Source of the DNA: Anadara kagoshimensis
Taxonomy: Eukaryota > Mollusca > Bivalvia > Arcoida > Arcidae
Reading direction: 5' to 3'
Assembly (NCBI GenBank): GCA_021292105.1
Contig: CM037867.1
Coordinates: 43,229,843 to 43,293,842 of the forward strand
Length of the DNA stretch: 64,000 nucleotides
The notes under the pieces were generated by a model. That model made no database searches. It was not told where the DNA came from and saw only the letters and a program-made list of their open reading frames with translations. This document shows positions 37,308 through 48,300 of the stretch, in pieces (the stretch's first letter is position 1; each line of letters opens with the position of its first letter). The translations under genes were made by a program, and so were the position numbers.

Positions 37308-38290
37308 GGACATTTGAGCCAAAATTAAAAAACTCCTAGTGGACATTTGAACGACAGATTTGAACTATTATCGTATATCTCTGTGTATACATCGCCCCAG
37401 TAGATACGTGCACCCCCACCTGAGGCCGTCAAGCCCAGTATTTTCTTAAGGTCGTCTACATAGGTCGCAGCCAAAATTTGCCAGAGAAAATTCAAGATTT
37501 GCTCAGCAAAAGCCATTTATTTTCAATTCGATGAATAAAAAAACAAAAACTTTTATCGGTGTTATTTATTATTTTTCTTTTTAATTGATATTGTCTGAAT
37601 AGTTGATGTAAAGTAAACATGTATGTAGATATTATTTTTTACATGTATGGATACAAACGATGAAGATAGTTTGAATAAAACATGTACTTTTTGGCCCCCG
37701 ATTGTGACATTGGGTAATACACATCTTGTTGTCACCGACCATGGAAGTCGGAGTTTGATCATGCGCAAAGGTTGCGATATGTATTGCATGATTTGTTTAA
37801 ACGATGTATATACCGAAGTATTTTTAGATGGACATTTAAGCCACAGTGTTAATCTACTCACGTGTATACTAACAAGTTAAAGAGAGTATTTTATATTATG
37901 GGTACAGCTACAAAATTGATGTTTGTGTCTTTGCAAATCCATACTACTTTTTTACTTTTAACTTTATCTAGTAAATTTTTACAATGTTTTCAGTTTTATG
38001 AAATGTAATGATAGACTTTGATTGGATTTTATAAAACTTTAATTAGGTGTTTTTCAAAAATTTTATGCTTAAAATCCTACTTTTAACTTCCCGCGGTGAG
38101 CAGGGGATAACAGACTTCAGTCTGGCTAAAGAATTTGTTAAAAAATAATATCGCTCAAATGTCTACCATGTATTTGGAATTTCGATCAAATGGGTTAAAA
38201 TTCTGTTGCTCAAATGTCTATTTTTTCGTCGTTCAAGCATCCGGTTTTTTTCACTCTTTTGTCCTATGCTTTTGCTCAAATGTCCAACGT
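37308..38290. mobile_element. Possible degraded DNA transposon with inverted ends
   Basis: The left edge carries GGACATTTGAGCC and, 30 bp on, GGACATTTGAACGAC. The right edge carries GTCGTTCAAGC and GCTCAAATGTCC, so an imperfect inverted repeat of about 50 bp bounds a ~980-bp segment. Further GCTCAAATGTC copies lie at 38152 and 38209. A 77-codon open frame (37647-37880, + strand) contains HLVVTDHGSRSLIMRKG and MYCMICLND, faintly like the start of a FLYWCH zinc finger (..S..G...L...G..Y). That resemblance is weak. No target duplication was settled. Confidence 0.45.
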
Positions 38291-38459
38291 CGCTCTCACT
38301 CTTTAAGTCCAGTCAATCTAACATCACATAGAGATAAGACCATAGCATTGGTTATATATAGATTGCTGCCACTTTATAGATAGCAAGTTTAGTAAAAACT
38401 TTGAAAACTGCTTTTGCTTTGCGCTTTGGGTCATGCGAGGGACTATACTTGGATGTCGA

Positions 38460-38483
38460 GGGACTATACCTAGGTATAGTCCC
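38460..38483. repeat. Perfect 24-bp palindrome
   Basis: GGGACTATACCT followed at once by its exact reverse complement, centred on CCTAGG. A half-copy, GAGGGACTATACTTGG, lies about 22 bp upstream. It may be a hairpin, a protein site or the relic of a mobile-element end. Confidence 0.9.
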
Positions 38484-38905
38484 ACTGCTATGTGTTGTCA
38501 AGGACAGATGATTTCTACATGAAATAGAATTCATGTAGTTATCCAATGGTTATCCAACAAACTAACATGTGATGTACTAATGTACGTTAGTAATGATGGC
38601 CATAAACATTTTTTGAGGGCCTTGATTAGTCTACTCTTTCTTGCAATGTCCCAGATTCTGCAATTAATTTGTAAGCAGTTGCTTCATTGCATAAATATCG
38701 TTTAGTGGTAATAGGCTTTACTATAGTGTAATTTCACTGTGAAACAAACATACCACTAGCAGGAAAAGCAGGTTTGCTGCATTATTAGAAAAGGAAAGTT
38801 GACAATAGAAAAATTGAAGTCATCCACGTTGTCATATAGTTTGATTGAGTAAATGTAGTCTTGTCTTCAGTATTAATTTTTATTTTTATTTTTGTTTCCT
38901 TTCAG
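38484..38905. other. Intron, no gene seen
   Basis: Anonymous AT-rich sequence up to the acceptor TTTCCTTTCAG at 38905. The stretch has GTACTAATGTACGTTAGTAATG near 38574 as a small imperfect palindrome. Confidence 0.6.
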
Positions 38906-39106
38906 AAATTTCATTTCAGATCTCACTAAAAGTTAAAATGTTGGACATAGCCATTACAATTCCGGATGTGTTAATGGGAAAAGCTTCATTTTCGGGATTG
39001 ATGGGTAATTTTAATGGTGACCCAGCTGATGACCTTCAGACATCCTTTGGTTATAGTCTATCATCTAACATTACAGATGAGTTGATCCATGGATTCGGAG
39101 ACACAT
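38906..39106 (+). CDS. VWD-domain exon 3 (C-terminal core)
   Basis: The exon is 201 nt, phase 1 in and phase 1 out (ACAT|GTAAGT). It reads ISFQISLKVKMLDIAITIPD, then SFSGLMGNFNGDPADDL and ITDELIHGFGDT. 'GL(L/M)GNFNGD..DD' is the strongest VWD signature. The split codon T|GG with the next exon gives Trp, as in 'FG.TWR', which confirms the junction to 42504. Confidence 0.96.
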
Positions 39107-39164
39107 GTAAGTACATAAATTGAAGATCTAAGGTTAAGTCTAGTGTGGTGAATTTACAAAATTA

Positions 39165-39365
39165 CCTTTCCCAGATGGCGCTTCAGTGGCAGAATGTGCA
39201 AATCACAGCGCCTCATACTGGCTATATTTGAATCCAATTCAGCAGATTCCAAATTTGAGAAAAATTGTCAGTTTACTTGGTAAATGTTGATGGTTCTCTT
39301 AGGACACTCTAGTTTACAGGCTCCATATATTGACTGTGGTGTAAAACACCTTTACTTTACTATCT
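39165..39365 (+). mobile_element. Degraded SINE
   Basis: The head GGCGCTTCAGTGGCAGAATG resembles a tRNA A-box region and the TTTGAATCCAATTC stretch a B-box. The core has TGTCAGTTTACTTGGTAAATG, GTTCTCTTAGG and a TGTGGTGTAAAACACC end like the family's 'GGCGTTAAACACC' 3' phrase. It is an old copy. Confidence 0.65.
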
Positions 39366-39375
39366 TCTCTGTAAT

Positions 39376-39925
39376 AATAGCAATAATAATAATAATAATA
39401 ATTTATTGCTCAAACACAATTTACATAATTGGTTAAGGCAATATAAAATATTTAACATAACAAACACCATACAAATTTACAAATAAAGAAAAAAAAAACC
39501 ACATGTTATAGATAAAAGTGGATTTAAGATCAATGTGCAACATCCGAAGGGTTTTGATTGTCTCATTTTTTAAGTTTGTGAGTCACGTGTTGTTTCTGAT
39601 GTCAAGACTGCAAGTTATGAAGGTTATTATTTCTTTTAATATTTTTTCATTGTTATTATTTAATAAATATTTTATTTGTGATACATCTGCCATCTTCGTA
39701 AAATAAGGATTATGATTTGAAATTTCTTTAAATAATATATTCCTATTTTGTTTGTATTGTTCGCAGGATAACAAGAAATGAATTTCAGTTTCAATTTGGT
39801 TTTTGTTACAACTTAAGCATATTCTGGATTTAACATCTAAATTATTATATCTTCCCGCTTCAATAGCAAGTTTATGTGTGCTTAATCTGAGTTAAGCTAT
39901 GGTGGATCTGTCTTTGCGTGTATGG
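39376..39925 (-). mobile_element. LINE 3' end, truncated, minus strand
   Basis: Read on the minus strand from 39905, the frame gives LRLSTHKLAIEAGRYNN, then RICLSCNKNQIETEIHFLLS and CEQYKQNRNILFKEISN. The pattern 'HKL.IE.GRY....R.C..C....IE.E.HFL..C..Y...R' is the Cys/His tail that closes the reverse transcriptase ORF of Jockey/CR1-superfamily LINEs. It is followed by an A/T-rich 3' region that ends at an (AAT)n tail (39376-39405 as seen on the + strand). An in-frame stop near the beginning and the short length show a 5'-truncated dead copy. Confidence 0.8.
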
Positions 39926-39931
39926 AGAAGA

Positions 39932-40109
39932 TTATATATATTATACATAGAGGATCTTGCATGAGTGGTTATATAATATTGAATTTATTAAACAAGTTGA
40001 ATAATTTTTATGCAACGAGCCTTGGCGAGTTGCATAAACATTATTCAACGAGTTTAATTAATTCAATATTGCATAACACACAAATGCAAGATTCTATTTA
40101 TTATATAAT
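39932..40109. mobile_element. Foldback element (long palindrome)
   Basis: Arms of about 80 bp around the centre GCCTTGG at 40018-40024. The left arm contains ATCTTGCAT and TGAATAATTTTTATGCAACG, the right arm CGAGTTGCATAAACATTATTCA and ATGCAAGAT. Outer AT-rich parts (TATTATACATAGAGGATC against GATTCTATTTATTATATAATC region) extend it. It abuts the LINE tail. It is non-coding. Confidence 0.85.
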
Positions 40110-40854
40110 CCCATAAAAAACGGGGTTTCCATAGATTTAAAACTTGTCTTCTCGTTATAAGAAAACAGCAGATTGACCGAAACACAACAAGTTCACGTAA
40201 CTGTACATCCGAAAAAAATATTAAAAGTAAACAATAGTCTGTCCGCAGGATACAAAAACAAAACAAACATTTTCAATTTAGATACAATGTATCTTCTTTT
40301 TTTTTAAAAAAGTACAAAAGTATCAGCTTAAATTAGAATCAACAAACTGCAATTGAAACAAACAACTGTGAACTGGGTCAATTGTGTGATGTCACTCTGG
40401 AACGACTTTATGCTTTTATGACGTCACACTCATTCAATACGATTTTTATTGTATGACCGTATTACATGTATTATTGAGTAGATTATATAATAAAGCTGTA
40501 TATTATACAGCTTACTTCTGTCCGTTGAACAAATGAGAACAAGGGAGTATCAGTTCAGAGAACACATTTCATCAAAGTAGTTAGTCCTGGACGGAATCTT
40601 ATATCATTCCCTTCTCATTTGTTGGGGTTCTCAGTGCCGGATTGGTCGAAAATGTGCAATTACAGATCAAAGTTTCTTGCACCCCAGATAGAAAAATCCA
40701 TAAAAAGAGAGGTGCAAGATATTTTCATCATGTACCCCCTATGCAAGATAGCCTACATGTTGTTTTTCCTGCAAAATTTTATCAATAAAATCAGAGGTGT
40801 ATCAAAAGTTGAAATTGATTTTAAATTGAAAAATTGTACTTTCTGATGCAAGAA
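40110..40854. other. Intron, anonymous
   Basis: No recognisable gene. An inverted pair, ACAAATGAGAACAAGGGAG at about 40529 and CATTCCCTTCTCATTTGT at about 40604, marks another small foldback. The open frame at 40619-40846 has no known domain and starts inside that foldback. Confidence 0.55.
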
Positions 40855-41011
40855 ATAGAATCAATCTTACAAGTATTGCCAGATAAGGAAATCTAAACCC
40901 TCATTCTAATATATTTGGTACATAACTCGGCAAGCCTCATTCTGGACCAAATACATTAGAACTCGGGTTGAGATTTTCCTATCTGGCACCACAAGTTGTG
41001 ATAGATTCTAT
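40855..41011. mobile_element. Foldback (MITE-like) element
   Basis: Arms of about 66 bp. The left reads ATAGAATCAATCTTACAAG, then TTGCCAGATAAGGAAATC and TAATATATTTGGTAC. The right is the reverse complement with about 20 percent mismatch, ending TGTGATAGATTCTAT. The loop is about 23 bp. Confidence 0.85.
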
Positions 41012-41028
41012 TAGTCTCTCACTGCCTA

Positions 41029-41185
41029 GGTCCAAATCTGTACATATTCAAGTGTGAGAAAATTTGTCAGTTCACTTGCCAAGGTTTTTGATTTTCTCTG
41101 CGTACTTCAGTTTTCTATTCCATCCTGAACTCTTGATATAAGTAAAAGAATCTTGACTGTGATTAATTCACTCCCTTCTCAGTTG
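41029..41185 (+). mobile_element. Degraded SINE
   Basis: TGTCAGTTCACTTGCCAAGG, then TTTTCTCTGCGTACTTCAG, then TTGATATAAGTAAAAGAATC and TTGACTG give the clearest V-SINE-type core in the window ('GGTTTTCTCCGGGTACTCCGG..' in its relatives). The head, from CACTGCCTAGGTCC, is eroded. Confidence 0.8.
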
Positions 41186-41199
41186 TAAGATATATAGCA

Positions 41200-42400
41200 G
41201 ACTCATCTAAATTTACTACTAAATCATTATCGGTAACTCTACCACAAATTTTGACAATCGTAAAAGATGGTCTTCAGTCTAATTCAGAAAAGTATATTCT
41301 ACATCTGGAATCAACCAAATGTGGATTCTCAAAAATTTTAAAGAATTACTTGAACATCTTGCTTCTAATACTTTATCTCATGTAAAAAGTATAAAAAACA
41401 TTTGATTTTCTACAATATACACCACTATCCCTCATTCTAAATTGAAAGAACGTCTTAAAGAAATTATTCACTTGTCTTTCTTTTACAAACACGGTAAGCC
41501 AAGATACAAATATCTGGTGCTGAACAGGGATTCTGGTTATTTTGTCAAGCATCATACGGATTCCAAACAAAAAATTACTGAAGATACCATCAACAAAATG
41601 TTGGAGTTTTTGATAGATAACATATTTGTTGTGTTTGGTAATATAGTTTTTCAGCAAACAATCGGTATACCAATGGGTACAAACTGTGCACTATTGCTTG
41701 CTGATTTGTTTCTTTATTCTTATGAAGCAGAATTTATGCAAAACCTTGTTAAATCTGGAGAGAAGACTGTTGCCAAATCATTCAACTCAACATACAGATA
41801 TATTGATGGCGTTCTGTCTTTTAACAATCCTAAAGTTAGAGACTATATAAATGCCGTCTATCCTAGTGGGCTTGAAATAAAAGACATAACTGATTCCTCA
41901 AGTTCTGCTTCATATTTAGACTTTTACCTGAATTATGACGCACACAAAAAGCTACATTTGAAACTTTTATGACAAACATGATGACTTCAATTTTTCTATT
42001 GTCAACTTTCCTTTTTTATGCAGCAATATACCTGTTTCTTCTGCTTATGGTGTATTTGTTTCCCAGTTAATACGCTATGGTAGAGCTTGTTTCCACTACG
42101 GGGACTTTGTACAACGAAGTAGGCTGCTTGCAAATAAATTGTTGACCTCGGGGTATTGCAAGCCTAGGCTTATCAAGACCCTCAAAAAGTTTTATGGCCG
42201 TCATCACAGTATTGTTGATAAGTTTGATGTCTCTGTGTCCAGGATTGCCCTGGATATATTTGACGTCTCATAGTTCCATGTTCCTTTCACACAATTTTGA
42301 TTAAACACGTGGCAGGTGTAGCTAGCTAAACAGGAGGTGCTTACCCGTCCAGAGCACCGGGTCTCACTTCCCTGGTGGAAATTCACGTGTCTAACCTAAC
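41200..42400 (+). mobile_element. Penelope-like retroelement relic (reverse transcriptase)
   Basis: The main frame (about 41442-41970) reads RYKYLVLNRDSGYF, then GIPMGTNCALLLADLFLYSY, FNSTYRYIDGVLSF and SASYLDFYLNYD. A displaced continuation reads DDFNFSIVNFPFLCSN, LIRYGRACFHYGDF and LKKFYGRHHSIVDKF up to about 42220. The order is that of a bivalve and cnidarian retroelement family with 'MGTNCAPLLADLFLYSYE' and 'FYGRHHDLV' motifs. I place it with Penelope-like elements, which is tentative. A 3' tail with AACAGGAGGTGCTTACCCGT and a GAGCACCGGGTCTCAC phrase follows. It is broken in several places and 5'-truncated. Confidence 0.75.
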
Positions 42401-42503
42401 TTGTCAGTTCCAAATTTTTTACTTTGCTTCTGGATTGTGATTTGGACATGGATTAGTATGTTTTTGATTGTTACTGATTTCACCAACATTTATGTTTTTG
42501 TAG

Positions 42504-42746
42504 GGAGAACCAACGACCAGACCAGTATTTTTGACTATCCCTCTGGATTTAGTAACAAAGACTATCAAGATCTCCGTTTTAAGCCTCATTTCCTAGATAA
42601 CAAGTCTGGTGTCACCGGGACTGTAACAACCACCTGCGGGGAGAGTCAAGCGTGTATATTTGACTTCCTAGTCACTGGACTACATGACGTGGCACAGACT
42701 ACGAGACAAGTTGAAGATGATATCAATGCCACTATCACTGAAGCAA
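42504..42746 (+). CDS. VWD C-terminal / post-VWD exon
   Basis: The exon is 243 nt, phase 1 in and phase 1 out (GCAA|GTAAGG). It reads RTNDQTSIFDYPSGFSNKDY, then VTTTCGESQACIFDFLVTG and LHDVAQTTRQVEDD. 'W......SIF.Y..G' followed by 'C.....C.FD....G....A..T' is the standard region after VWD in MUC4-like and SUSD2-like proteins. The closing split codon joins the 43347 exon in phase 1. Confidence 0.92.
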
Positions 42747-43346
42747 GTAAGGAATTCTGTTTGTGTTTATACAATGTGGGTTTCACTGGTGTACCATGTA
42801 ATATTCCATAGAAGTTTTGCAAAATAATCTTTACTATTGAATATAGAAATTTGCACAATTTGTTCTTTCCTCAATAAAAAACAATAATAATAAATAAATA
42901 AAATTATAAAATAATAAAAAAATAAATAGTAATAATAAGAATAATAAATAATAAATAAAATAACAATTATATTCTGAAATTCATGACTTGAATATGTTCC
43001 ATAAAAATTCCTCAAAAATATTATTGGTATTGCTCTCAAGGTAAGCTACATAAAAATGGTTTGTCTACATAACTAATTAGTTTTCTGCCACTTTAATTAA
43101 CATTTCCAGGATATTTGTACATAGATTTGAATAAGTTATCGATTTAGGACTTTTATTGTTTTTCCAAAAATTACAACTTTTTCTAGCCATATCTGACTAT
43201 ACTGATAATGGTTTGACTGTATAACTACTTCTGTATAAATGGAGGTTAATTGAGCAGGGATTTAAAAGACGACTTCTTCTTTTTATTTTTTGTTGGCAGT
43301 TTAGAAAAAATAAAATAATTTCTGAGGATTTTTTTTTTTTTTTCAG
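42747..43346. other. Intron with A/T-rich microsatellite
   Basis: A degenerate (AAT)n/(AAAT)n stretch occupies 42877-42975. A long T-run (43329-43343) forms the polypyrimidine tract of the next acceptor. Nothing else was seen. Confidence 0.8.
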
Positions 43347-43554
43347 AAAATAATATTCCATCAGTTATTGGCCCTTTGAAGTTAAACATCATTGTAAACA
43401 CAACAGTAACCTTATTGGCCAATGCTACAGATAGTGATGGTGATGATGTAACAGTGAATCTGATTGGTTCTGTAACTGCAGCAAAAAGTGGGCGTGGCAA
43501 GGTTCAGCTGATTTATGATTGGACAGTGCTTAACACAGACGACAATGAAATTAG
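43347..43554 (+). CDS. Cadherin/Ig-like beta-sandwich exon, first half
   Basis: The exon is 208 nt, phase 1 in and phase 2 out (ATTAG|GTTTGT). It reads NNIPSVIGPLKLNIIVNTTV, then LLANATDSDGDDVTVNLIG and TDDNEIR. The 'N..P.I.GP......V...V.....A.D.DGD.V...L' pattern is that of cadherin-like or Ig-like modules between VWD and EGF in invertebrate mucin-like proteins. Asp-rich DSDGDD may bind calcium. The module continues at 49897 (FYAVDSKNGTSSTVTTQVRV) in phase 2, after an intron of 6.3 kb that hosts the LTR element. Confidence 0.88.
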
Positions 43555-43599
43555 GTTTGTCTTTTACATATAAAGTGCTCACTTAAATTAATTGTTTAA

Positions 43600-43815
43600 A
43601 TACTTGCCAAAGGTCAGTGTATTCTCTGAGCACTGGTTTCCTCCAAAATCCCTGGACTGAGATCTCCTGATGACAATCAGAACTTGTCAAAAGTAAGGGG
43701 TTTTATTTAGGCACTCTGGTTCCATGTACCATTCCCTGAACTAACCACCTTTTAGTTTAATTGAAAGAACCTTAACCAGGGCATGAAAAATATTCAACCA
43801 CTCCATACAAAATAC
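43600..43815 (+). mobile_element. SINE copies, degraded and possibly nested
   Basis: ACTTGCCAAAGGTCAGTG and GCACTGGTTTCCTCC, then a second GGCACTCTGGTTCCATGTACC with GAACCTTAACCAGGGCATG, are two passes of the same core phrases. This suggests a nested or tandem pair of old SINEs. Confidence 0.6.
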
Positions 43816-44029
43816 AGGATCTCCAAGTTTTAAATTATATAGAAATGATTATCCTCAGGAGACCAGTTTTATGTTAGGTGTAATACTTTAGATCATACAT
43901 TATGTTACTTTGAAAATTAAGTCATACACAAATTATACTCAAAGATCAATTGCAATATATTCACATACCAAGTCTTTGGTTTAAATGCTTTTGATTTTTT
44001 CCCCACAAAGTAAAAGTTCCAAGATTCCA

Positions 44030-44112
44030 ATACAGATCAGTCAATGGCAGGGATTGAACCTGGGACCTCCCACACTATAGTCAGGTACTCTACCAACCAT
44101 TCTACCCAGACC
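44030..44112 (-). mobile_element. tRNA-derived SINE head, minus strand
   Basis: On the minus strand it reads GGGTCTGGGTAGAATGG, then TTGGTAGAGTACCTGAC and CCCAGGTTCAATCCCTGCC. These are a clear A-box ('TAGAATGGTTGGTAGAG') and B-box ('GGTTCAATCC'). Without a mature acceptor stem pairing it is a SINE head and not a tRNA gene. Confidence 0.75.
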
Positions 44113-45123
44113 CCTACACAACATTTAATTGTATATTGCTGTTTTTGTCATTTTTCTTGTTGTACAGATAGCATTAGATTTTAGTTCACTCTTATTTTTA
44201 TTTTCATAATTCCTTTTCTAACCTTTTACATGTCTAATTTTCACTTGGTGTATATAGGATATAATTAAAAACACCAGATTATTCAGAAAATTTATCTCGC
44301 CTCAGAAGTGGTTGAGGTTCTGTTGATCAATTAAAAAAAATTACTTATTGGTCATTGGAAAACTAAAAAAAACCCAGTAAATGTAACCAAGTTGTACATT
44401 ATGGTCAAAGGGGAGATAACTCATTCAAATAATGCAAACCCCCTTTATTGTATAAAAAGAGAAATTAAAAAAAAAAAAAAAAAAAAAGAAAAAAAGATGC
44501 GACTTAAAAACAGATACACCAGATAATCTAAGCAATATTAGGGAGTAGATTTCTGTAATTTAAAATTAATTTTAATTAAAAAAAAGCATGATAGTTTTGC
44601 CATTTTCAAAAAAACTTGTAACACTTAACATTACGCCACTAATGTATAATTTTCTGTGTTTTTGGTTGGCTCATTTGGAAGTGCAATCACTTTAATAGCT
44701 GGCAATACTTGTAGACTCATTCCTTGGTCCCCCTCGGTTTTTCTAGATTCTTTTTGTTTCAGTTCAGATGGACAGTGTGGTATTTGTTTGAGATTTCCCT
44801 CTAAGAATGTAGCAGCATAGGAGAAATGTTATGGTCTGGTTAGCTCAATTGATAGAGCACCAGGTATTTTGTAACACTCCCCTCCTCCTACAACAAAAAG
44901 TTGTGATATTTGTAAACTGTCAATTTTTACCTCAGTTAATTTGGCAAGTAGCAACAATTTAAGTTATTCACATTTTTGTTTTTTCACTTTGTCAAATGGC
45001 AATCAATGCAAATGTAACTGAATCATTCAAAAATTAAATACTCACAACTGTTTTATTTTTGCATCTTGTTACACAAAATGTGAAAAAAAACCAAATGAGA
45101 ACATTTACCAAGTAACAGTAATT
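44113..45123. other. Intron, no gene; poly-A tract and tRNA-like fragment
   Basis: A poly-A run occupies 44467-44495. At 44832-44862 TGGTCTGGTTAGCTCAATTG and ATAGAGCACC form an A-box-like head without B-box, another SINE piece. The rest is anonymous up to the LTR element. Confidence 0.65.
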
Positions 45124-45128
45124 AAATT

Positions 45129-45376
45129 TGTAGTATTATTGTATATAATGATATAAACAAGATGACCATGTTGGTGACAGTTTATCTAGAATGCAGACTC
45201 TGTAGATAGAGAGGGCAGACCTTTGTCTGTGTATTATATTATATCTCTTTAGGTTATATCAGGTCACTTGTAAGTTGATTGTCTTTGTATTCACATGTAG
45301 TTGTAGTTTAGAATATAAAATAGTATAAAGCAATTATGAAGTTCTATTTTATTTAATATTGAACCCAAATCCATCA
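45129..45376 (+). repeat. 5' LTR
   Basis: 248 bp, starts TGTAGTATTATTG and ends AAATCCATCA (TG..CA). It appears identical, base for base by eye, to the 3' copy. A TATAAA-like AATATAAAATAG sits at about 45314. Confidence 0.95.
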
Positions 45377-48300
45377 TGGTGTCAGAAGTGGGATACTCGG
45401 TGATTGTGGATGGACTAAAATAATTACATATTGGACAATTAATTAAAACAAGGCACTATGGCAACATTTCAGGTGGCAAGTCCGGAGAAATTCAATTTTC
45501 GTAATCCAGTGTCATGGACAAAATGGATACAGCGTTTTGAACGTTTTAGACAAGCATCAGAACTAAATGAAAAGAGTGAAGAGCTACAAATCAGTACATT
45601 AATATATTCTATGGGAGAACAGGCTGATGAAATTTTATCTTCATTTAAATTAAATGCAGGTGATGCCAAAAAATATGATGTCGTGAAAAATAAATTTGAA
45701 AATCATTTTATTACCAAACGAAATGTGATTTTTGAACGAGCTAAGTTCAATCAGCGCTGTCAAGGTCCGGATGAACCTGTGGACAAATTTATAACATCAC
45801 TGCATACATTAGCAGAACATTGTAATTTTGGAGCTCTTTCAGATCAAATGATCAGAGACAGGATTGTTGTGGGCTTAGCTGATAAAAATTTATCGGAAAA
45901 ATTACAGCTAGATAGTGAGCTGACATTACAAAAAGCCACAGATAGAGCGCGACAATCCGAGGCTGTCAAAAGACAGCAGCCCTTAATAAGAGGCGTCATG
46001 AATGAGAGTCCAAATTTGAATACGGATGCAGTGCGCTATAAGCATAGCCAGAGAGCTAAAACCACTTCAAGAATGAAGGGGAAATTTGATAAAAATTGCC
46101 ATAGATGCGGAAAGTCACCACATCCAAAAGACAAATGCCCTGCTAAAGATTCGGTGTGCAACAAATGCAAGAAAAAGGGACATTGGGCATTAAAATGCCA
46201 ATCAAAGAAAACTGTATCGGAAATAGAAGAAGACCCAGATTATTATGGATTCATAGGTGATATATATTCAGGAACAAAGCCATGGATGAAAAAGATTGCA
46301 ATTAATGGTTACTATATATTGATGAAAATTGACACGGGAGCAGACGTTACAGTAATTCAGAACACATATTCCAGAAATTAAATGGAGTTAAACTACGGAA
46401 ACCAGACAAAATTCTCTATGGTCCAGGACAGAAAAAGTTACATGTTGTCGGACAAATAAAATGTAATCTTAAAACCGATAAGAAAACATCATTACAAAGT
46501 GTTTATGTTGTGCGCGGATTAAAACAAAGTTTACTTGGACGACCATCTATTGAGGAACTTAACATCATTAAGTTAGTAGATAATGTTGAAAGTGTTACCG
46601 AGAAATATCCAAATTTATTTAAAGGACTGGGGAAAATCGCAGGAGAATACAAGATTAAACTTAAACAAAATGCTATACCATATTCAATAAGTGCACCCAG
46701 GAAAATTCCTATACCATTAATGAACAGTGTGAAAGAAGAACTTGAGAGAATGGAAAAGTGTGGTGTAATATCTAGAGTAGATCACCCAACGGATTGGTGC
46801 GCGGGAATTGTCGTTGTTCCTAAGAAAGCAAGCGGTAAGGTTAGAATTTGTGTTGATTTAACAAAATTGAATGAATCGGTTCTTCGCGAAAATCACCCTA
46901 TTCCTTCAGTAGACCAAACCCTCTCTCAGTTGGCAGGTGCAAAATTCTTTAGTAAATTAGATGCTAATTCAGGTTTTTGGCAATTGCAATTACATCCGAA
47001 TCACGTTCGCTTACAACATTCATTACACCCTTTGGTAGGTATTGTTTTAATAGGGTTCCATTTGGGATATCCAGTGCACCAGAAGTCTATGTAAAAAGAA
47101 TGTCTCAGATTTTAGAGGGTTATAAAGGTGTTATTTGTCATATGGATGATGTTTTAGTCTATGGGCGTACTCAAGATGAGCACGATAGAAATTTGAAGCT
47201 AGTTTTAAGTGCTATTGAAAAATCTGGTTTGACTCTGAATGAGAAATGTGAATTCAATAAGAGGTCAATCAAGTTTGTAGGTCATGTTATTGATTCTGAA
47301 GGCATTAGGCCAGACCCCGATAAAGTAAGAGCAGTTCAAGGCATGAAGGTGCCGAAAAATATCTCTCAGTTGAGACAGTTTTTAGGTATGGTGAATCAAA
47401 TGAATAAGTTCACTTCAACTTTAGCTGACAAAACCAAACCACTAAGGGATTTGCTGAGCAAACGTAGTGTGTGGTTGTGGGGGCCAGATCAAGATAAAGC
47501 TTTTAATGAAATCAAGGGAGAACTGAGTTCAACTCCTGTGCTAGCACATTATTGTCCAGAATATGAAACAAAGGTTTCAGCAGATGCTTCGTCTTATGGG
47601 TTAGGAGCTGTCCTCCTACAAAAGCAACCTGAGGGTAATGAATTCTGGCAACCTGTAGCTTATGCTTCTAGAGCAATGAGCGAAACAGAGCAAAGGTATG
47701 CTCAAATAGAAAAAGAGGCATTAGCAACCACATGGGCATGTGAAAAATTTAGCATGTATTTAATTGGTTTAAAATTTCATGTGGAAACGGACCATAAACC
47801 TTTGGTGCCATTGCTTAGTTCAAAATCACTAGAGAGTTTACCTCCTAGAATACAAAGGTTCAGAATAAGGTTGATGAGGTATTATTACACTATATCTCAT
47901 GTTCCAGGTAAAAGTTTAGTTTCTGCAGATGCCTTGTCAAGGGCTCCTGTAGATAATATTACTCCCAGTGAGGTAAATTTTGAAGATGAAACTGAAGCCT
48001 TTGTTGATCAAGTTATTAAAGGTTTACCTGCTTCAAGAGGAAAATTACAGGAAATAAGGGAAAAACAAAAGTTAGATCCCATTTGTAGAGATATCATTGA
48101 ATACTGTCAATCAGGATGGCCGGATAAATTTCAAATTAAAAAAACTCTTAAGTCATACTGGGTGATGAGAGGTCAATTTTCAGTACAAGATGGGTTACTG
48201 ATGAAAGGCATTAGGCTTGTTATTCCTTTATCACTGCAAACAGAAATTTTGCATAAATTGCATGTTGGCCATCAGGGCATTACAAAAAGTAGGGAATTGG

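Noticed and set aside
40619-40846. 75-codon open frame
   Set aside because: It begins inside a small foldback and shows no recognisable family. Low support.
42204-42386. Small minus-strand frame over the 3' tail of the retroelement relic
   Set aside because: It lies opposite the relic's conserved tail and has no independent support.
44030-44112. tRNA gene on the minus strand
   Set aside because: A- and B-box-like motifs are present but the acceptor stem and anticodon arm do not close into a cloverleaf. A SINE head is the better reading.
44832-44870. tRNA gene on the plus strand
   Set aside because: Only an A-box-like head is present, with no B-box or cloverleaf.
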